A stretch of 59,227 bases of DNA from Desulfocapsa sp. (GCA_021737265.1 JAIPEF010000003.1:1-59227), one strand, 5' to 3'; positions 1 through 9,596 are shown, counted from the first letter of the stretch. The notes: generated by a model from the letters alone, not told the origin. Translations and numbers: made by a program.

Positions 1-135
1 AAAATTCCTGCCATTCGATTCTCAAAAACATTGCCCTTCTATATGCTTTTTTTATTTCGGGTATTTTACTGATTGTTGCGCACGAGGTGGGTCAGTTTAT
101 CTTGGCACAAGTGGGTCAGATAATATTGGCGTCCA
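1..135. mobile_element. Possible IS21-family insertion sequence end
   Basis: Two spaced copies of GTGGGTCAG (around 87 and 109) are followed by TTGGCACA and TTGGCGTC. On the other strand this reads CGCCAAT...CTGACCCACTTGTGCCAA...CTGACCCACC, the tandem arrangement I know from ends of some IS21-type elements. The istA/istB genes would lie to the left of the window. No target duplication can be seen because only one end is present, so the call is tentative. Confidence 0.35.
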
Positions 136-206
136 AGTTGCAGAGGCTGCTTTCTGCAGAAAACCGGCAGGAGTGTGAGAACAATAACTATAAGAAGAGA
201 GACACT

Positions 207-395
207 ATGAACCAGGAAAAATTGCAATTACGTCCAGCGGGAATAGGCATTGTTGTTGTCGCAGTAGGGGATGGTTTACCTATCATGAGACGGCTGGTTG
301 AGGCTTTCACCGGAAGAGACAACAAAAGGTATATCAAGCTGGATAATCAAATTACACCTCTGCTGCCATCCCACATGTTCATATCGGGAAACTAA
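207..395 (+). CDS. Small protein of unknown function (62 aa)
   Basis: A short reading frame starts at ATG 207 after a weak AAGAGAGA ribosome site and ends ten bases before a strong rho-independent terminator, which supports real transcription. The product has a hydrophobic stretch at about residues 12-21 (GIGIVVVAVG), then a basic helix-like segment. The segment faintly recalls the start of a CheB or Rossmann-like fold (VVAVG-DGLP) but is too short to call. It may be a remnant of a longer gene cut by the adjacent possible IS end. Function unknown. Confidence 0.35.
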   Translation: MNQEKLQLRPAGIGIVVVAVGDGLPIMRRLVEAFTGRDNKRYIKLDNQITPLLPSHMFISGN

Positions 396-404
396 GTTTA
401 CGGC

Positions 405-441
405 AAGCGGAAACCGAGTGTTCGGTTTTCGCTTTTTTTTC
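405..441 (+). terminator. Rho-independent terminator
   Basis: A stem of about 13 base pairs (AAGCGGAAACCGA pairing with its near-complement, one G-T pair) with a four-base loop is followed by a run of eight T. It sits just after the small gene ending at 395. Confidence 0.75.
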
Positions 442-584
442 ATTAATTACCGGAGCTTGCTTGCGACAGCTGGGGGGGAGGGTCGCAGTTGTGTTTTTGA
501 CTATGGGGTAAAGGATAGTCAATTGATTGTTATACGTGGCTCAGAGTGCGTATCCATAGAACCTATGGATTAACGGCGAAGACG

Positions 585-1172
585 TCAGCCTCTTGCTTTT
601 TGAGGGGGTTGAGAAGCTGCCACCTGTGTTTTTCTGCTCGCTGTTCTTTGTTGCTTGGCGTTATCGTTTTTTCTCGCTTTGGCTGCAGGTATTTCCTGGG
701 TCTTCATCACATCGAAACGGGTTTTTCGGTTGGGGTCTACTTTGCCATCCATAACAATAGTAATCGGATTTTCAGCCTCATACTGTTTCAGGATTTCTGC
801 CCCGGCCACTTCAATAATTTTGTCTGCCTCATGAGATAAGGTAGGGACTTCGATTTTTGCTGCTCTGGCATCTTCGTAGGCCAAGGCATATTCTCTTCTG
901 GTCATAAAAAAATGGCTTCGCTCCAGATGGATCCATCCTTTATGGTTCAATTCCAGTGCCTTGTTATAGTCTTCCTCCGCCTTTTCCCATTCTTTGATCT
1001 TAAAATATTGTCTGGCCCTGTATATGTGCAGCGTACTTTTCTCCGCATCTGTTTTGCTTAGCGTGAGATCCTGGTTGAGCATTTCAATAAATTCCTGCGG
1101 TTCTTCTGCCTGAAGAGCTGAAGGGAGTAGGAGGAGAAGACCGAAAAAGAGTGGAAGAGACATGAGATTCAT
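585..1172 (-). CDS. Secreted tetratricopeptide-repeat protein (195 aa)
   Basis: The N-terminus (residues 1-22) is a signal peptide with a leucine-rich core ending LQA before EEPQE. Residues about 30-130 form TPR-like helical pairs, with YNKALELNHKGWIHLERSHFF as the clearest repeat. The C-terminal 50 residues are Lys/Ala/Gln-rich and probably disordered. It is likely a periplasmic protein-interaction module; the partner is unknown. It is transcribed away from the Ehr operon and separated from it by about 700 bases, so it is probably independent. Confidence 0.7.
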   Translation of the reverse strand: MNLMSLPLFFGLLLLLPSALQAEEPQEFIEMLNQDLTLSKTDAEKSTLHIYRARQYFKIKEWEKAEEDYNKALELNHKGWIHLERSHFFMTRREYALAYEDARAAKIEVPTLSHEADKIIEVAGAEILKQYEAENPITIVMDGKVDPNRKTRFDVMKTQEIPAAKARKNDNAKQQRTASRKTQVAASQPPQKARG

Positions 1173-1888
1173 TTTTTTTTACTTAGCCATCCTAGGTTTG
1201 AGGTTTTATGAGTTTATCAGGAGTATAAAGCCTAACTTTTATATCCGTGTTTTATCGTAACATCAATAAATAATAACAGATTTTTAAACTTTTCCAGGTT
1301 GCGAAGACATTCAATGTAATTGGTTTCGTATTTAGTGGTTTTCTTGTAATGGTACGTTTTTTATAGATATTAGCATTTAGCATTTCTGGAAATGACAAAG
1401 TCAATCTTTCCAACTTACTGCTTTAGGGCCTTATGTCGATGAGGATGATGTTTTTATTCTCTGATTTAGTGAAAAAATGTTGCATATTCAGGTGCGAAGA
1501 ACTTTTCAGTACACATTGAGTTGAGGTGGGAAGAGGATAGAAAAAGCCCTTGGGAATTTGTCGGAGTTACTTCGAGGAAAAAAAGGTAAGCCTTTGAGTA
1601 GTATTGCGCTGGAGTGTTGGACTGGGGAAAGATGAAGGTAAGGTTCAATCGACTGGTTATGAGAAGTTGTTATCCAATTTTAAAAAACCGGTAGAATTGT
1701 GAAAACTTTTTATCTTCTTCGTTTGCCCCCCCCTCAGGAAGCGCATTAATTAAGGGTAGATATGCTCTTGGGCTTCATACATTCTATCATTACGACGCAG
1801 AACCCAAGTGACAGAAATAATAAAAATATACACCCAGGAGATGGGGGTACAAGTGCACTTTAAATATGAAGTTTTTACGACACCATCA
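1173..1888. other. Intergenic region without a recognisable gene
   Basis: About 700 AT-rich bases lie between the last Ehr gene and the TPR gene. Short frames here look like chance ORFs: no ribosome sites and no family resemblance. The stretch should hold the promoter of the TPR gene near 1175-1260. I see no convincing terminator for the Ehr operon. Confidence 0.5.
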
Positions 1889-2632
1889 TTATTTGAAATA
1901 CTGCAAAAGGGCATGCAGGGTTGTCATAGGATGCGGTGGGCAACCTGGGATATAGAGATCAACGGGAATCAGGCTATTCAGGTCACCAATAACGTCTTTG
2001 CTTCCCCAGAAAGGTCCTCCGGAGATGGAACAACAGCCACTGGCAATAACGACTTTAGGTGCTGGAACTGCTTCATAGGTGGAGAGTACTGCGGCTCTCA
2101 TATTGTTGGAAATGGGTCCTGTAACGTGTATGCCATCCGCATGGCGGGGTGAGGCCACAAAGTCAATCCCAAAGCGCTGCAGGTCAAAGAAAGGGGTTCC
2201 AAGAACATTGGTGTCAGCCTCACAAGAGTTACAGCCTGCTGCAGAGATCTGTCTAAGCTGTAGCGATCTGCCAAAGAGTTTCTTGAAATGCTGTTTAGAA
2301 TGTTCGGCAAGGGCTGGTAAGGAGCCATTGGTAAAAAGGGCTTCTCTACTGGAAGTACCAAGCTCAAAGTTGTTGCTGAAGGTTACAAATTTTCCCTGAG
2401 ATTGGATCTCGCATTGGCCACAGAAGGTACAGCGTCCAATATCAATGAGCATTTTGTCTGCGTCCAGTGCTTCCTGTGGACATGCCTCAGCACATTGACG
2501 GGCAAGCTCTTTGTCACAATCCTGGTGGACGGTGGGCAGTCCACGATATCGAGAGTAGAGATTGATTGGTTCCTTGGGATATTTTGTTGTTCTGTGTCCC
2601 TGTTCCAGTCTGTTTTTTATAACCTTTAACAT
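1889..2632 (-). CDS. Ehr complex NuoB-like small subunit with N-terminal ferredoxin domain (HyfI/HycG-like)
   Basis: Electron-carrying small subunit of a membrane complex related to complex I and group 4 hydrogenases. Residues 25-80 are a shortened ferredoxin domain with C47-x3-C51-P and C68-x2-C71-x2-C74, enough for one [4Fe-4S] cluster; a second is degenerate (C39). Residues 120-247 are NuoB-like and keep the N2-type ligands: C134-x2-C137 (GCNSCE), C200/C201 (SGCCSISGG) and C231 (PGCPPHP). In E. coli these two modules are separate proteins (HycF/HyfH and HycG/HyfI), so this is a fusion. It is the last gene of the operon, 82 bases after the large subunit. An AGAGG ribosome site precedes the ATG. 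Confidence 0.85.
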   Translation of the reverse strand: MLKVIKNRLEQGHRTTKYPKEPINLYSRYRGLPTVHQDCDKELARQCAEACPQEALDADKMLIDIGRCTFCGQCEIQSQGKFVTFSNNFELGTSSREALFTNGSLPALAEHSKQHFKKLFGRSLQLRQISAAGCNSCEADTNVLGTPFFDLQRFGIDFVASPRHADGIHVTGPISNNMRAAVLSTYEAVPAPKVVIASGCCSISGGPFWGSKDVIGDLNSLIPVDLYIPGCPPHPMTTLHALLQYFK

Positions 2633-2714
2633 ATTTCTGAACCTCTACATGTGGTAACTTGTGTGTCACAACATAAGATAATAATTTTGTGTACTCTACT
2701 CATTTTTTCTGAGC

Positions 2715-4235
2715 TTACAGGTCAAATCCGCAATAGGAAAGGTTGAAACTCTTATTGCAGAGCGGAAAGTCGGAAATCCCCTGGTTACGCAGGGACATGG
2801 CTAGTCCTGTCCAGTTGTGGAACGATGGATCTTTGACTTTATAACGAAGAATTGAACCATCCTTGTCGGTCAGCAGGCAGTGAGATACTTCCCCCCGCCA
2901 TGCCTCATTAATGGTGACCACAAAAGAATCCGGGGCCAGGTTATGGGAGGAAGGAACCGGAACTGGTTCGGCATCGATATCTTTGGCAAGCAGCTCAGGG
3001 ATGATGCGCAGAGAGTGCATGATCTCCTCGCGCCTGACTGTGGCCCTGCTGAACACATCGCCATTGGTGCGTGCGTTGGCATTGCCTTCTACCATATCAT
3101 AGGCCTCGGTAGGGAAGGTTATTCTGGCATCGTAGGGGAGGCTGCTAGCCCTTCCTGAATAACCAACCAGGCCAAGTTTTTCAGCTATATCACGTGGTAC
3201 TGTTCCAGTGTGCTCAAATCGGGCAAGGACAGTATGGGCTGAAAACAGAAGGTCACAGACGTTGGCAATGCCTGGAGTTTCATCAGCAATTTTGTCGCAT
3301 AGTATCTTTCGGTGTTCAGCAAGCACTGGAAAAGAAATACCACCTGGCCTGATCAGTCCTTTACCAAATCGATTGCCAGCCATGGTTAGTAACAGGTTGA
3401 GAAACTCACCCCTGATGCGGCCAAAATAGTTTAATGGGGGATTAAAGGCAACATCACCACTTAATGCTCCAAGATCGCCGATATGATTGGAAATACGTTC
3501 AAGTTCCAGGGCAACGCTACGAATAATTTTTGACCCCTCATCCACCTCAAGGCCTGCGAGTGCTTCAATGGCCTGGGAATGACAAAGACTATGGCCGATT
3601 GCGGTATCACCAGCAATGGATTCGGCAATAACAGGCAGACGATTCAGAGGCTGTCCTTTCTGTTCCAGAAGTTTCTCTGCTCCTCGATGCTGATAGCCAA
3701 GCTGGATCTCAAGACTGAATACCTTTTCGCCGGCACATTGAAAACGAAAATGGCCCGGTTCAATGATTCCGGCATGTACCGGGCCAACGGCAACTTCATG
3801 GACAGAGTCACCGTCAACAGTAAAATAGGGATAGTTGCCGGGGATATCAACACTGTAGTCGTTACCAAAGACATCTTCCTTGCCACGATAGTTCTCATGG
3901 TAGCGAACCATCTTCAACCAGGGATGATCTTTTGGGCGGACTCCAAACTGTTCTGCAATTTCCCGTTCGAACATGTGAAATTTTTCACATTCAGCAGTGA
4001 GTGAGGGATACTCATCAGCCAGAGAACATCCGGTAACATAAAGATGCAGTCCTGAGCGGATAACCGCGATCAGTTTGAGTGTAGCCTGTTCGTTTTCATA
4101 GGCGAAAAATTGAACAATAAAGCCACTGTGGCGGGTTTCTTCAAGCAGTACCTGCTGGAAATCGCGAAAACTCAGGTCTGGGATATCGGCGCGGGACACT
4201 GCCTGGCCATTTTGTACTTGTAGGAGGTTATCCAT
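2715..4235 (-). CDS. Ehr complex NuoC-NuoD-like large subunit lacking NiFe ligands (HyfG-like)
   Basis: Residues 1-135 match the NuoC (30 kDa) domain and 145-506 the NuoD / hydrogenase large-subunit domain. A true HycE/HyfG has CGICG in the first metal motif and CxxC near the C-terminus. Here the first region reads SIAGDTAIGHSLCHSQ (207-221) with no CxxC, and the C-terminus reads NLSYCGFDL with a single Cys (C502). The Ni-Fe centre is therefore almost certainly absent, which fits the energy-converting-hydrogenase-related (Ehr) class and not an active hydrogenase. The natural redox substrate of such complexes is not established. The start overlaps the end of the preceding hyfF-like gene by 8 bases, suggesting translational coupling. 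Confidence 0.88.
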   Translation of the reverse strand: MDNLLQVQNGQAVSRADIPDLSFRDFQQVLLEETRHSGFIVQFFAYENEQATLKLIAVIRSGLHLYVTGCSLADEYPSLTAECEKFHMFEREIAEQFGVRPKDHPWLKMVRYHENYRGKEDVFGNDYSVDIPGNYPYFTVDGDSVHEVAVGPVHAGIIEPGHFRFQCAGEKVFSLEIQLGYQHRGAEKLLEQKGQPLNRLPVIAESIAGDTAIGHSLCHSQAIEALAGLEVDEGSKIIRSVALELERISNHIGDLGALSGDVAFNPPLNYFGRIRGEFLNLLLTMAGNRFGKGLIRPGGISFPVLAEHRKILCDKIADETPGIANVCDLLFSAHTVLARFEHTGTVPRDIAEKLGLVGYSGRASSLPYDARITFPTEAYDMVEGNANARTNGDVFSRATVRREEIMHSLRIIPELLAKDIDAEPVPVPSSHNLAPDSFVVTINEAWRGEVSHCLLTDKDGSILRYKVKDPSFHNWTGLAMSLRNQGISDFPLCNKSFNLSYCGFDL

Positions 4236-5658
4236 TTACTGTGCCTCCGATGGATGAAATCGCATTCTGAATTGTTTGATAAAGGGAGTCTGGAAGCCAG
4301 ATAACAAGGGCCAGCGATGTCAGTAAGAGAATAATGGGAGGCAGAGCCCGTGTCCATCGTTCAGGGACAAGTTTGTCATCATTTTCAGGCTCACTAAAGA
4401 CCATTTGCAGGACGAGCCGTGAGGCACCAGCAAATATCAGGATCAAACTGAAGATAAAAATAGTGATAACGACATAGCGTCCAGCCTTGATGGCTCCGAG
4501 GATGATGAGGAGTTCACTGACAAAAAGACCGAATGGTGGAAACCCGGAAATTCCGGCAAATCCGGCAAAAAAGGTGATCCCCGTTTTGGGAAAAAGCCGC
4601 AGCATGCCACGGGTTTTATCAATTGACTTTGTTCCATAGCCAAGAAGGATATTTCCGGCGGAGAGAAAAAGCGAGGATTTAACCAGTGAATGATGAATCA
4701 TGTGGAGCATGGCACCAAAGGCAGCCAGGCCACCAATTCCAATGCCAACTGCAATAATTCCCATATTTTCAATACTGGAGTATGCCAGCATTCGTTTGTA
4801 GTCTGTCTGGTTGAGAATAAAAACGGCTGAAACCAGCATGGAGGCAAGTCCAAAGGCGATAAGAACATTACTTGAGTAATCGCCGAGACCTGCGTTAAAC
4901 ATAAGCTGATGGCAGCGATAGACTCCGAGGAAGGCACAGTTTAAAAGCGCACCTGACAGCAGTGCAGACGCAGGACTTGGTGCTTCACTATGGGCATCAG
5001 GCAGCCAGGTATGCATGGGTGCAAGGCCCATTTTGGTACCATAGCCTATGACTATAAAGATAAAGCCGGCCTTGAGCCAGACATGGTTGAGCTGGGCAGC
5101 AACACCGTTCAGGGATGAAAAACTAATGGGTACATGAAGGTCACTCGTCTCCATGGAGAAGATAATAAAAAAACAGCCTAACAGTGCAAGGGCAATACCA
5201 ACAGAGCAGATGAGGACATACTTCCATGTGGCTTCCAGGGATGCCTTGGAGCGGTGCACAAAGATAAGCGGCGCACTCATGAGAGTGGTTGCTTCGATCG
5301 CTACCCAGAGCATAATAATATGATCGGCAATTGCGACCATGGACATAGCTCCGAGAAAAAGCAACATGCTTCCGTTAAAAATCGGCTCTTTGGTCATTTC
5401 TACTTCAGCCATATAAAAGACAGTGTAGATAGAAATGAAAAGAAAGAGAAAGGACATGATCGCGAGCACCAGCATTCCTTCAGGTGTGTTGCTGAAGTAT
5501 TTTGAATGGAGTGGTTCGGTCACATGGAACCATTCAAGTGCTGTGACAAACAGATGAAAGAGGGCAGTGGCAATAAAAGCTAATCTTCCTATTTTAACAG
5601 GAAGAAAAAAAACAGCAATTCCTGCAATAATTGGTATTAAAAAGACTAATTGGAGCAT
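4228..5658 (-). CDS. Ehr complex antiporter-like membrane subunit (HyfF-like, NuoN/M/L family)
   Basis: Polytopic membrane protein of the proton-antiporter subunit family (476 aa, about 13-14 hydrophobic segments). It keeps the key charged residues of the family: Glu122 in MLWVAIEATT (TM5 position) and Lys209 in GYGTKMGLAPMHTWLPDAHSEAPS (quoted here only as a region, 206-228). The TM8 position carries Asn (SGALLNCA), as is usual for HyfF. This suggests an intact ion channel. It sits between hyfE-like and hyfG-like genes with a 4-base gap and an 8-base overlap respectively, so it belongs to one operon. Confidence 0.88.
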   Translation of the reverse strand: MLQLVFLIPIIAGIAVFFLPVKIGRLAFIATALFHLFVTALEWFHVTEPLHSKYFSNTPEGMLVLAIMSFLFLFISIYTVFYMAEVEMTKEPIFNGSMLLFLGAMSMVAIADHIIMLWVAIEATTLMSAPLIFVHRSKASLEATWKYVLICSVGIALALLGCFFIIFSMETSDLHVPISFSSLNGVAAQLNHVWLKAGFIFIVIGYGTKMGLAPMHTWLPDAHSEAPSPASALLSGALLNCAFLGVYRCHQLMFNAGLGDYSSNVLIAFGLASMLVSAVFILNQTDYKRMLAYSSIENMGIIAVGIGIGGLAAFGAMLHMIHHSLVKSSLFLSAGNILLGYGTKSIDKTRGMLRLFPKTGITFFAGFAGISGFPPFGLFVSELLIILGAIKAGRYVVITIFIFSLILIFAGASRLVLQMVFSEPENDDKLVPERWTRALPPIILLLTSLALVIWLPDSLYQTIQNAISSIGGTVNG

Positions 5659-5662
5659 AGTG

Positions 5663-6319
5663 TCAATCCTTTAGCTGTCCCATGAGGGCAGTGTCAACGT
5701 CGTCAAAGGTGTGGTTGATATCATTTAAGACAATACCCATAACAAGTACTGCAACAAGAAGATCAAGAAGAACTGCAAATTCAACTACGTATTGGGTGTG
5801 CATTTGTTTGGCAAGGGCTGTACCGATAAGGTAAATACCATTTTCCATCATCAGGTACCCTATAACCTGGGTAATTGCCTTTCGGCGCGCCATGAGCAGG
5901 ATTAATCCGGCACCCATGGTGGTAATAGCTGCTACCAGGAGAAGCTTATGGTTCTCTGGGAGCATGGCAAGTTGTAACTGATTGGTTACATAAACGGAGA
6001 ACACAATCATGATCAGGCCGGCAAACAGGGAGGCATGATAGCCGATGATTGGCTCAACCTCTCTGTCGACTACAACCCATTTAACGGCCCTATACATCAA
6101 GCCTGGAATCAGGATTCCTTTTACCAGCACAAGAAGCAGGAAAAACATGACTAGATTGAAATTCACTCCATGTGCTGTTTCCAGCACCAGGGGGACTGCT
6201 GAGACCACAACTCCTTGGAAGGCCATGAGTTTCACCAGGGCCATGAGACGGTTGGATCGCAGAGAAAGCAGTACCGACAGAAGGATCAATGCCAAGAGGA
6301 TATTGGAAATATGTATCAC
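5663..6319 (-). CDS. Ehr complex small membrane subunit (HyfE-like, NuoK family)
   Basis: A 218-residue protein with about six to seven hydrophobic segments; its C-terminal half resembles NuoK/HyfE (MMENGIYLIGTALAKQ, with the Glu of the MENG motif present). In group 4 hydrogenases HyfE replaces the NuoK/NuoJ pair in the membrane arm. The ATG overlaps the stop of the preceding hyfC-like gene by four bases (ATGA), and the next gene follows after four bases. Confidence 0.82.
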   Translation of the reverse strand: MIHISNILLALILLSVLLSLRSNRLMALVKLMAFQGVVVSAVPLVLETAHGVNFNLVMFFLLLVLVKGILIPGLMYRAVKWVVVDREVEPIIGYHASLFAGLIMIVFSVYVTNQLQLAMLPENHKLLLVAAITTMGAGLILLMARRKAITQVIGYLMMENGIYLIGTALAKQMHTQYVVEFAVLLDLLVAVLVMGIVLNDINHTFDDVDTALMGQLKD

Positions 6320-7251
6320 TGGACAAACTCCATGGTAAGGATGGTGGCAAAAAAGACCAGAGCAAATGAGGTGAGGATAAAGTTTGGAACCATATCCATC
6401 TTATAGCGTGCCGTTATTGACTCAACCAGACCGACTCCTGCATAGATTAGTGTCATGATAAGAGAAAAGACTATGACATTAAAAAATGGTGTTCCCGTGT
6501 GAAAGGGGAAAAGCAGGCAGGAGATAAAGGCTGAATAAAAGAGCATTTTACAAAAAGCACCCATTTCAATGAGAGCAAGGTCAGGTCCACTGTGATCAAG
6601 GATCATAACTTCATGGATCATGGTTAACTCAAGGTGGGTTGCGGGATCGTCAACCGGTACCCGTGAGTTTTCGGTAAGCAGTACAATAAAGAGAGCAATC
6701 ACCACCAGAAGGATGAGTGCAGCAGATTCGGACCAGAGATTTACAGTCTGAGCACCGGTGAAATACTCAACAAAACTTAAACTTCCAGTGAGTCTGAAAA
6801 AGAGTGCAAGGATAACGAAAATAGTAGCCTCTGCAAGGGCTGAGAAAAACACCTCTCGGGCCGCTCCCATGCCTTCAAAAGGAGATGCTGTATCAAGGGC
6901 GGCAAGTACTGTGAAAAATCGTCCCAGGCCAAGGAGGTAAAAAAGCATAACTACATCACCATGAAAAGAAAGCACTGGTGAGAGCCCTGCAAAGGGAAAG
7001 AATAGCAGGAGCATAAAGGCTGTGACAAAGGAGATGATCGGGCCCAGTTTAAATACAAAAGTAGTGCTGGTTGAATAGACAGAGCCCTTTCGTAATAATT
7101 TGATCAATGTGTAATATTTGATTAGCCATGGTGGGCCTTGTTTACCACCGAAAAAGGCCTTTACCTTTAAAATGACACCCATGAAAAGAGGTGCCAGGGC
7201 AAAAGCGGCCAGAAACGAAAGAAATGACACTGAAGAAAAAGTAAAGTCCAT
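6316..7251 (-). CDS. Ehr complex NuoH-like membrane subunit (HyfC-like)
   Basis: A 311-residue membrane protein of the NuoH/HyfC/HycD family, which joins the hydrophilic arm to the membrane arm and lines the quinone-like cavity. Family signatures visible are QGPPWLIKYYTLIKLL near residue 38 and the acidic loop SRVPVDDPATHLELTMIHE near residue 200. The latter matches the conserved Glu-rich cytoplasmic loop of the family. It lies ten bases after the hyfB-like gene, inside the same operon. Confidence 0.87.
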   Translation of the reverse strand: MDFTFSSVSFLSFLAAFALAPLFMGVILKVKAFFGGKQGPPWLIKYYTLIKLLRKGSVYSTSTTFVFKLGPIISFVTAFMLLLFFPFAGLSPVLSFHGDVVMLFYLLGLGRFFTVLAALDTASPFEGMGAAREVFFSALAEATIFVILALFFRLTGSLSFVEYFTGAQTVNLWSESAALILLVVIALFIVLLTENSRVPVDDPATHLELTMIHEVMILDHSGPDLALIEMGAFCKMLFYSAFISCLLFPFHTGTPFFNVIVFSLIMTLIYAGVGLVESITARYKMDMVPNFILTSFALVFFATILTMEFVQ

Positions 7252-7261
7252 CGAAGTTTTC

Positions 7262-9220
7262 CTATATAAAGATGAGCATAACCACTATGGCCAGCACAAT
7301 GTAACCAATGTAGAGCTGGATATTACCATGCTGAATCCAGCGCAGTTTACTGATTAGGTACAGAATTGGACGGACAATGAATATATTGAGTCCAATTTCA
7401 GAGATATCGTGTATCTGGGAGCTATAGGTTGTTTTTCCCGGAAAAATTTTATTAATCCCGGAATATTTCTTCTGTACCCGGATAAAGGGACGGAAAAAAT
7501 CAACCATGCTGTCTGCGTATGAAGTTCCGGTGTATTGCATTCGTACTGTGGGTTGAGTAAAGCCGCAGCCCCAGGTACCGGATTTGGTAATTTCCTTTCC
7601 GGTGTAGAGTAGTTTTCTAAGTACAGCAACAAGGATAAAAAGAAGAAGAAAAAGTGCTGCTGTTCGTGCAATACTGGTCATGATAGGCATAAACGAAGTT
7701 GGTGCGAAGTCCGAGATCATAGGGACTGCCTGACTTGCCTTAAATGCAGCTTGAACAAAGTAATCTGGCCAGACACCAATGATAAGACAGCTTGCAGCCA
7801 GTATGGAAAGTGCTGTCCCCATAAGAACACCTGCCTCCGTTGTGTTTGCAGCTTTATCGCTTCGAGGTTCACCGAGAAAGACAACTCCGATGAACTTCGT
7901 GAATGCGGCTCCCGCCAAGGCACCAATTACGGCGAGAGCGATGATGGCGAGAGCTGAGAAGATAAAAGATGCACCATGAAGCGAGAGGCCATGGATTGCA
8001 CCGTAATAGATGAGAAATTCACTGATGAAGCCATTGAAGGGGGGCAGGCCTGAAATGGAAATAGCCCCGACGAGCAGATTGCGGCCGGTAACCGGCATTG
8101 TCTTCATCAGGCCGCCAAGTTCATTTGAAGCACCTGTCTTTGCCTGATGGATAACAGAGCCTGCGCCCATGAAAAGCAGTGATTTGAAAATAGAGTGGTT
8201 AAAGACATGCAGCAGGCCACCAGCAAAGCCAAAGGCGGCCATAGTCTTATTGTCAGATGCTACGCCCAGCATACCAATGCCAAGACCAAGAAGGATGATG
8301 CCGATATTTTCCACACTGGAGTAGGCAAGCATCTTTTTGATATCCTGTTTGCCAATGGCATACGTGACGCCCAAGATTCCGGAAATAATACCTAAAGAGA
8401 TAACGATCTGACCAAAAAGAACAGATGTTGGTTCCATTAAGAAATAGAAACGAACAATACCGTAAATACCCATTTTGATCATCACTCCTGACATTACAGC
8501 AGAGACATGACTTGGCGCGGCGGGATGGGCGTAAGGCAGCCAAACGTGGAGTGGCATAATACCCGCTTTTGATCCGCATCCGATGAGTATCAGGATAAAG
8601 GCGACGAGTTTAGTGGATTCTGGGATGGCAGCGATGGCTTCAAATGCGAAACTGCCTGTGTATGAGTAGATGAACCCAAATCCTGCAAAAATAAACAGGG
8701 CGCCGGCCTGGGTAAAGATAAAGTAGATGTAGCCTGCATCTCTGGTACTTTTTTTGTGGACATCATAAATAACCAGAAAGAAAGATGAAATGGACATCAA
8801 CTCCCAGGCAAGAGCAAAGGTGATAAGGTTGCTTGCGCAGACCACAAGAGCCATTGAAATGATGAGCAGCGAATAAAAGAAGTAGTTATTTGCTGTTGCA
8901 GCAGCCCGTTTATCGTCATGCATATACTGAAAGCTATACAGTGCTGCTACAGCAGAAATAGCAAAAATTGGAACCAGGAAAAAGGCGGATACAGCATCAA
9001 TATTGAGTGAGAAGGTGAACATCTGTAACCACTCATAGCTGCATACAACTGGATCTACCTGTTGGAAAATTCGCGTTATTGCATCATATAGGCCCACTCC
9101 GCAGCCGCCGATGATGGTGCTAACTGCGATGGTTTTCATTAACGAATAAATTCTAAAGGTAGCAAGTGCCTGTAGTCCACCGGCCCCAATGAGCAGCAAA
9201 GCAATAAAAAAGGTATTCAT
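7262..9220 (-). CDS. Ehr complex large antiporter-like membrane subunit (HyfB-like, NuoL family)
   Basis: First gene of the six-gene operon: 652 residues, about 15-16 membrane segments plus a C-terminal extension as in HyfB/HycC. The proton-channel residues of the family are present: Glu140 (FALAWELMS), Lys218 (CGSKAGIMPLHVW) and Lys249 (SGVMIKMGIYG). Conserved Glu and Lys at these places argue for working ion translocation even though the redox site of the large subunit has changed. A GAGG ribosome site precedes ATG 9220. Operon order is hyfB-C-E-F-G-I, without hyfD, hyfA or maturation genes. Confidence 0.88.
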   Translation of the reverse strand: MNTFFIALLLIGAGGLQALATFRIYSLMKTIAVSTIIGGCGVGLYDAITRIFQQVDPVVCSYEWLQMFTFSLNIDAVSAFFLVPIFAISAVAALYSFQYMHDDKRAAATANNYFFYSLLIISMALVVCASNLITFALAWELMSISSFFLVIYDVHKKSTRDAGYIYFIFTQAGALFIFAGFGFIYSYTGSFAFEAIAAIPESTKLVAFILILIGCGSKAGIMPLHVWLPYAHPAAPSHVSAVMSGVMIKMGIYGIVRFYFLMEPTSVLFGQIVISLGIISGILGVTYAIGKQDIKKMLAYSSVENIGIILLGLGIGMLGVASDNKTMAAFGFAGGLLHVFNHSIFKSLLFMGAGSVIHQAKTGASNELGGLMKTMPVTGRNLLVGAISISGLPPFNGFISEFLIYYGAIHGLSLHGASFIFSALAIIALAVIGALAGAAFTKFIGVVFLGEPRSDKAANTTEAGVLMGTALSILAASCLIIGVWPDYFVQAAFKASQAVPMISDFAPTSFMPIMTSIARTAALFLLLFILVAVLRKLLYTGKEITKSGTWGCGFTQPTVRMQYTGTSYADSMVDFFRPFIRVQKKYSGINKIFPGKTTYSSQIHDISEIGLNIFIVRPILYLISKLRWIQHGNIQLYIGYIVLAIVVMLIFI

Positions 9221-9596
9221 ACGTCCTCTTGTGTCAGGTCGATAAAAAAAAGGGAGTTCTGCATAAAATGTTATCTGTGCAATAGTGCATTACGACAATT
9301 CTGTGGGAAACTGTGACAGATCTGTAGGTTAAATAAGGGCAGGTAGGGACAAAACGATACCCACGAAAATGGCATTAACTGTAAAATATGCTGCCACTGG
9401 CGTCGGTCACGGGAAAAGTCAAAGGATTATTTCCGCGGCTGGCGACTTACAAAAGTGTGGGATTATAGAGCGCCTATTTGGGGAATGTCAACTGTTTTAT
9501 TTTTTATTTTTTTCAGGGGAGTACATATTGCCTGTATGTCTGAACATGGGAACTCTCAAATTTTGTTCAACGATTTCCCATGTCCAGGGGGGCGCG
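9221..9596. other. Intergenic region upstream of the Ehr operon
   Basis: About 375 bases separate the Ehr operon from the end of the carbonic-anhydrase-like gene. It must hold the Ehr promoter. A weak sigma-70-like pair TTGTCG - 17 bases - GATAAC can be read on the minus strand around 9264-9294, but nothing decisive. No gene is supported here. Confidence 0.35.

Noticed and set aside
1808..2152. Plus-strand frame opposite the NuoB-like gene
   Set aside because: It is antisense to a well-supported gene, with no ribosome site and no family resemblance.
2715..4235. Annotation as an active group 4 NiFe hydrogenase large subunit
   Set aside because: Both Cys pairs needed for the Ni-Fe site are missing, so Ehr is the better call.
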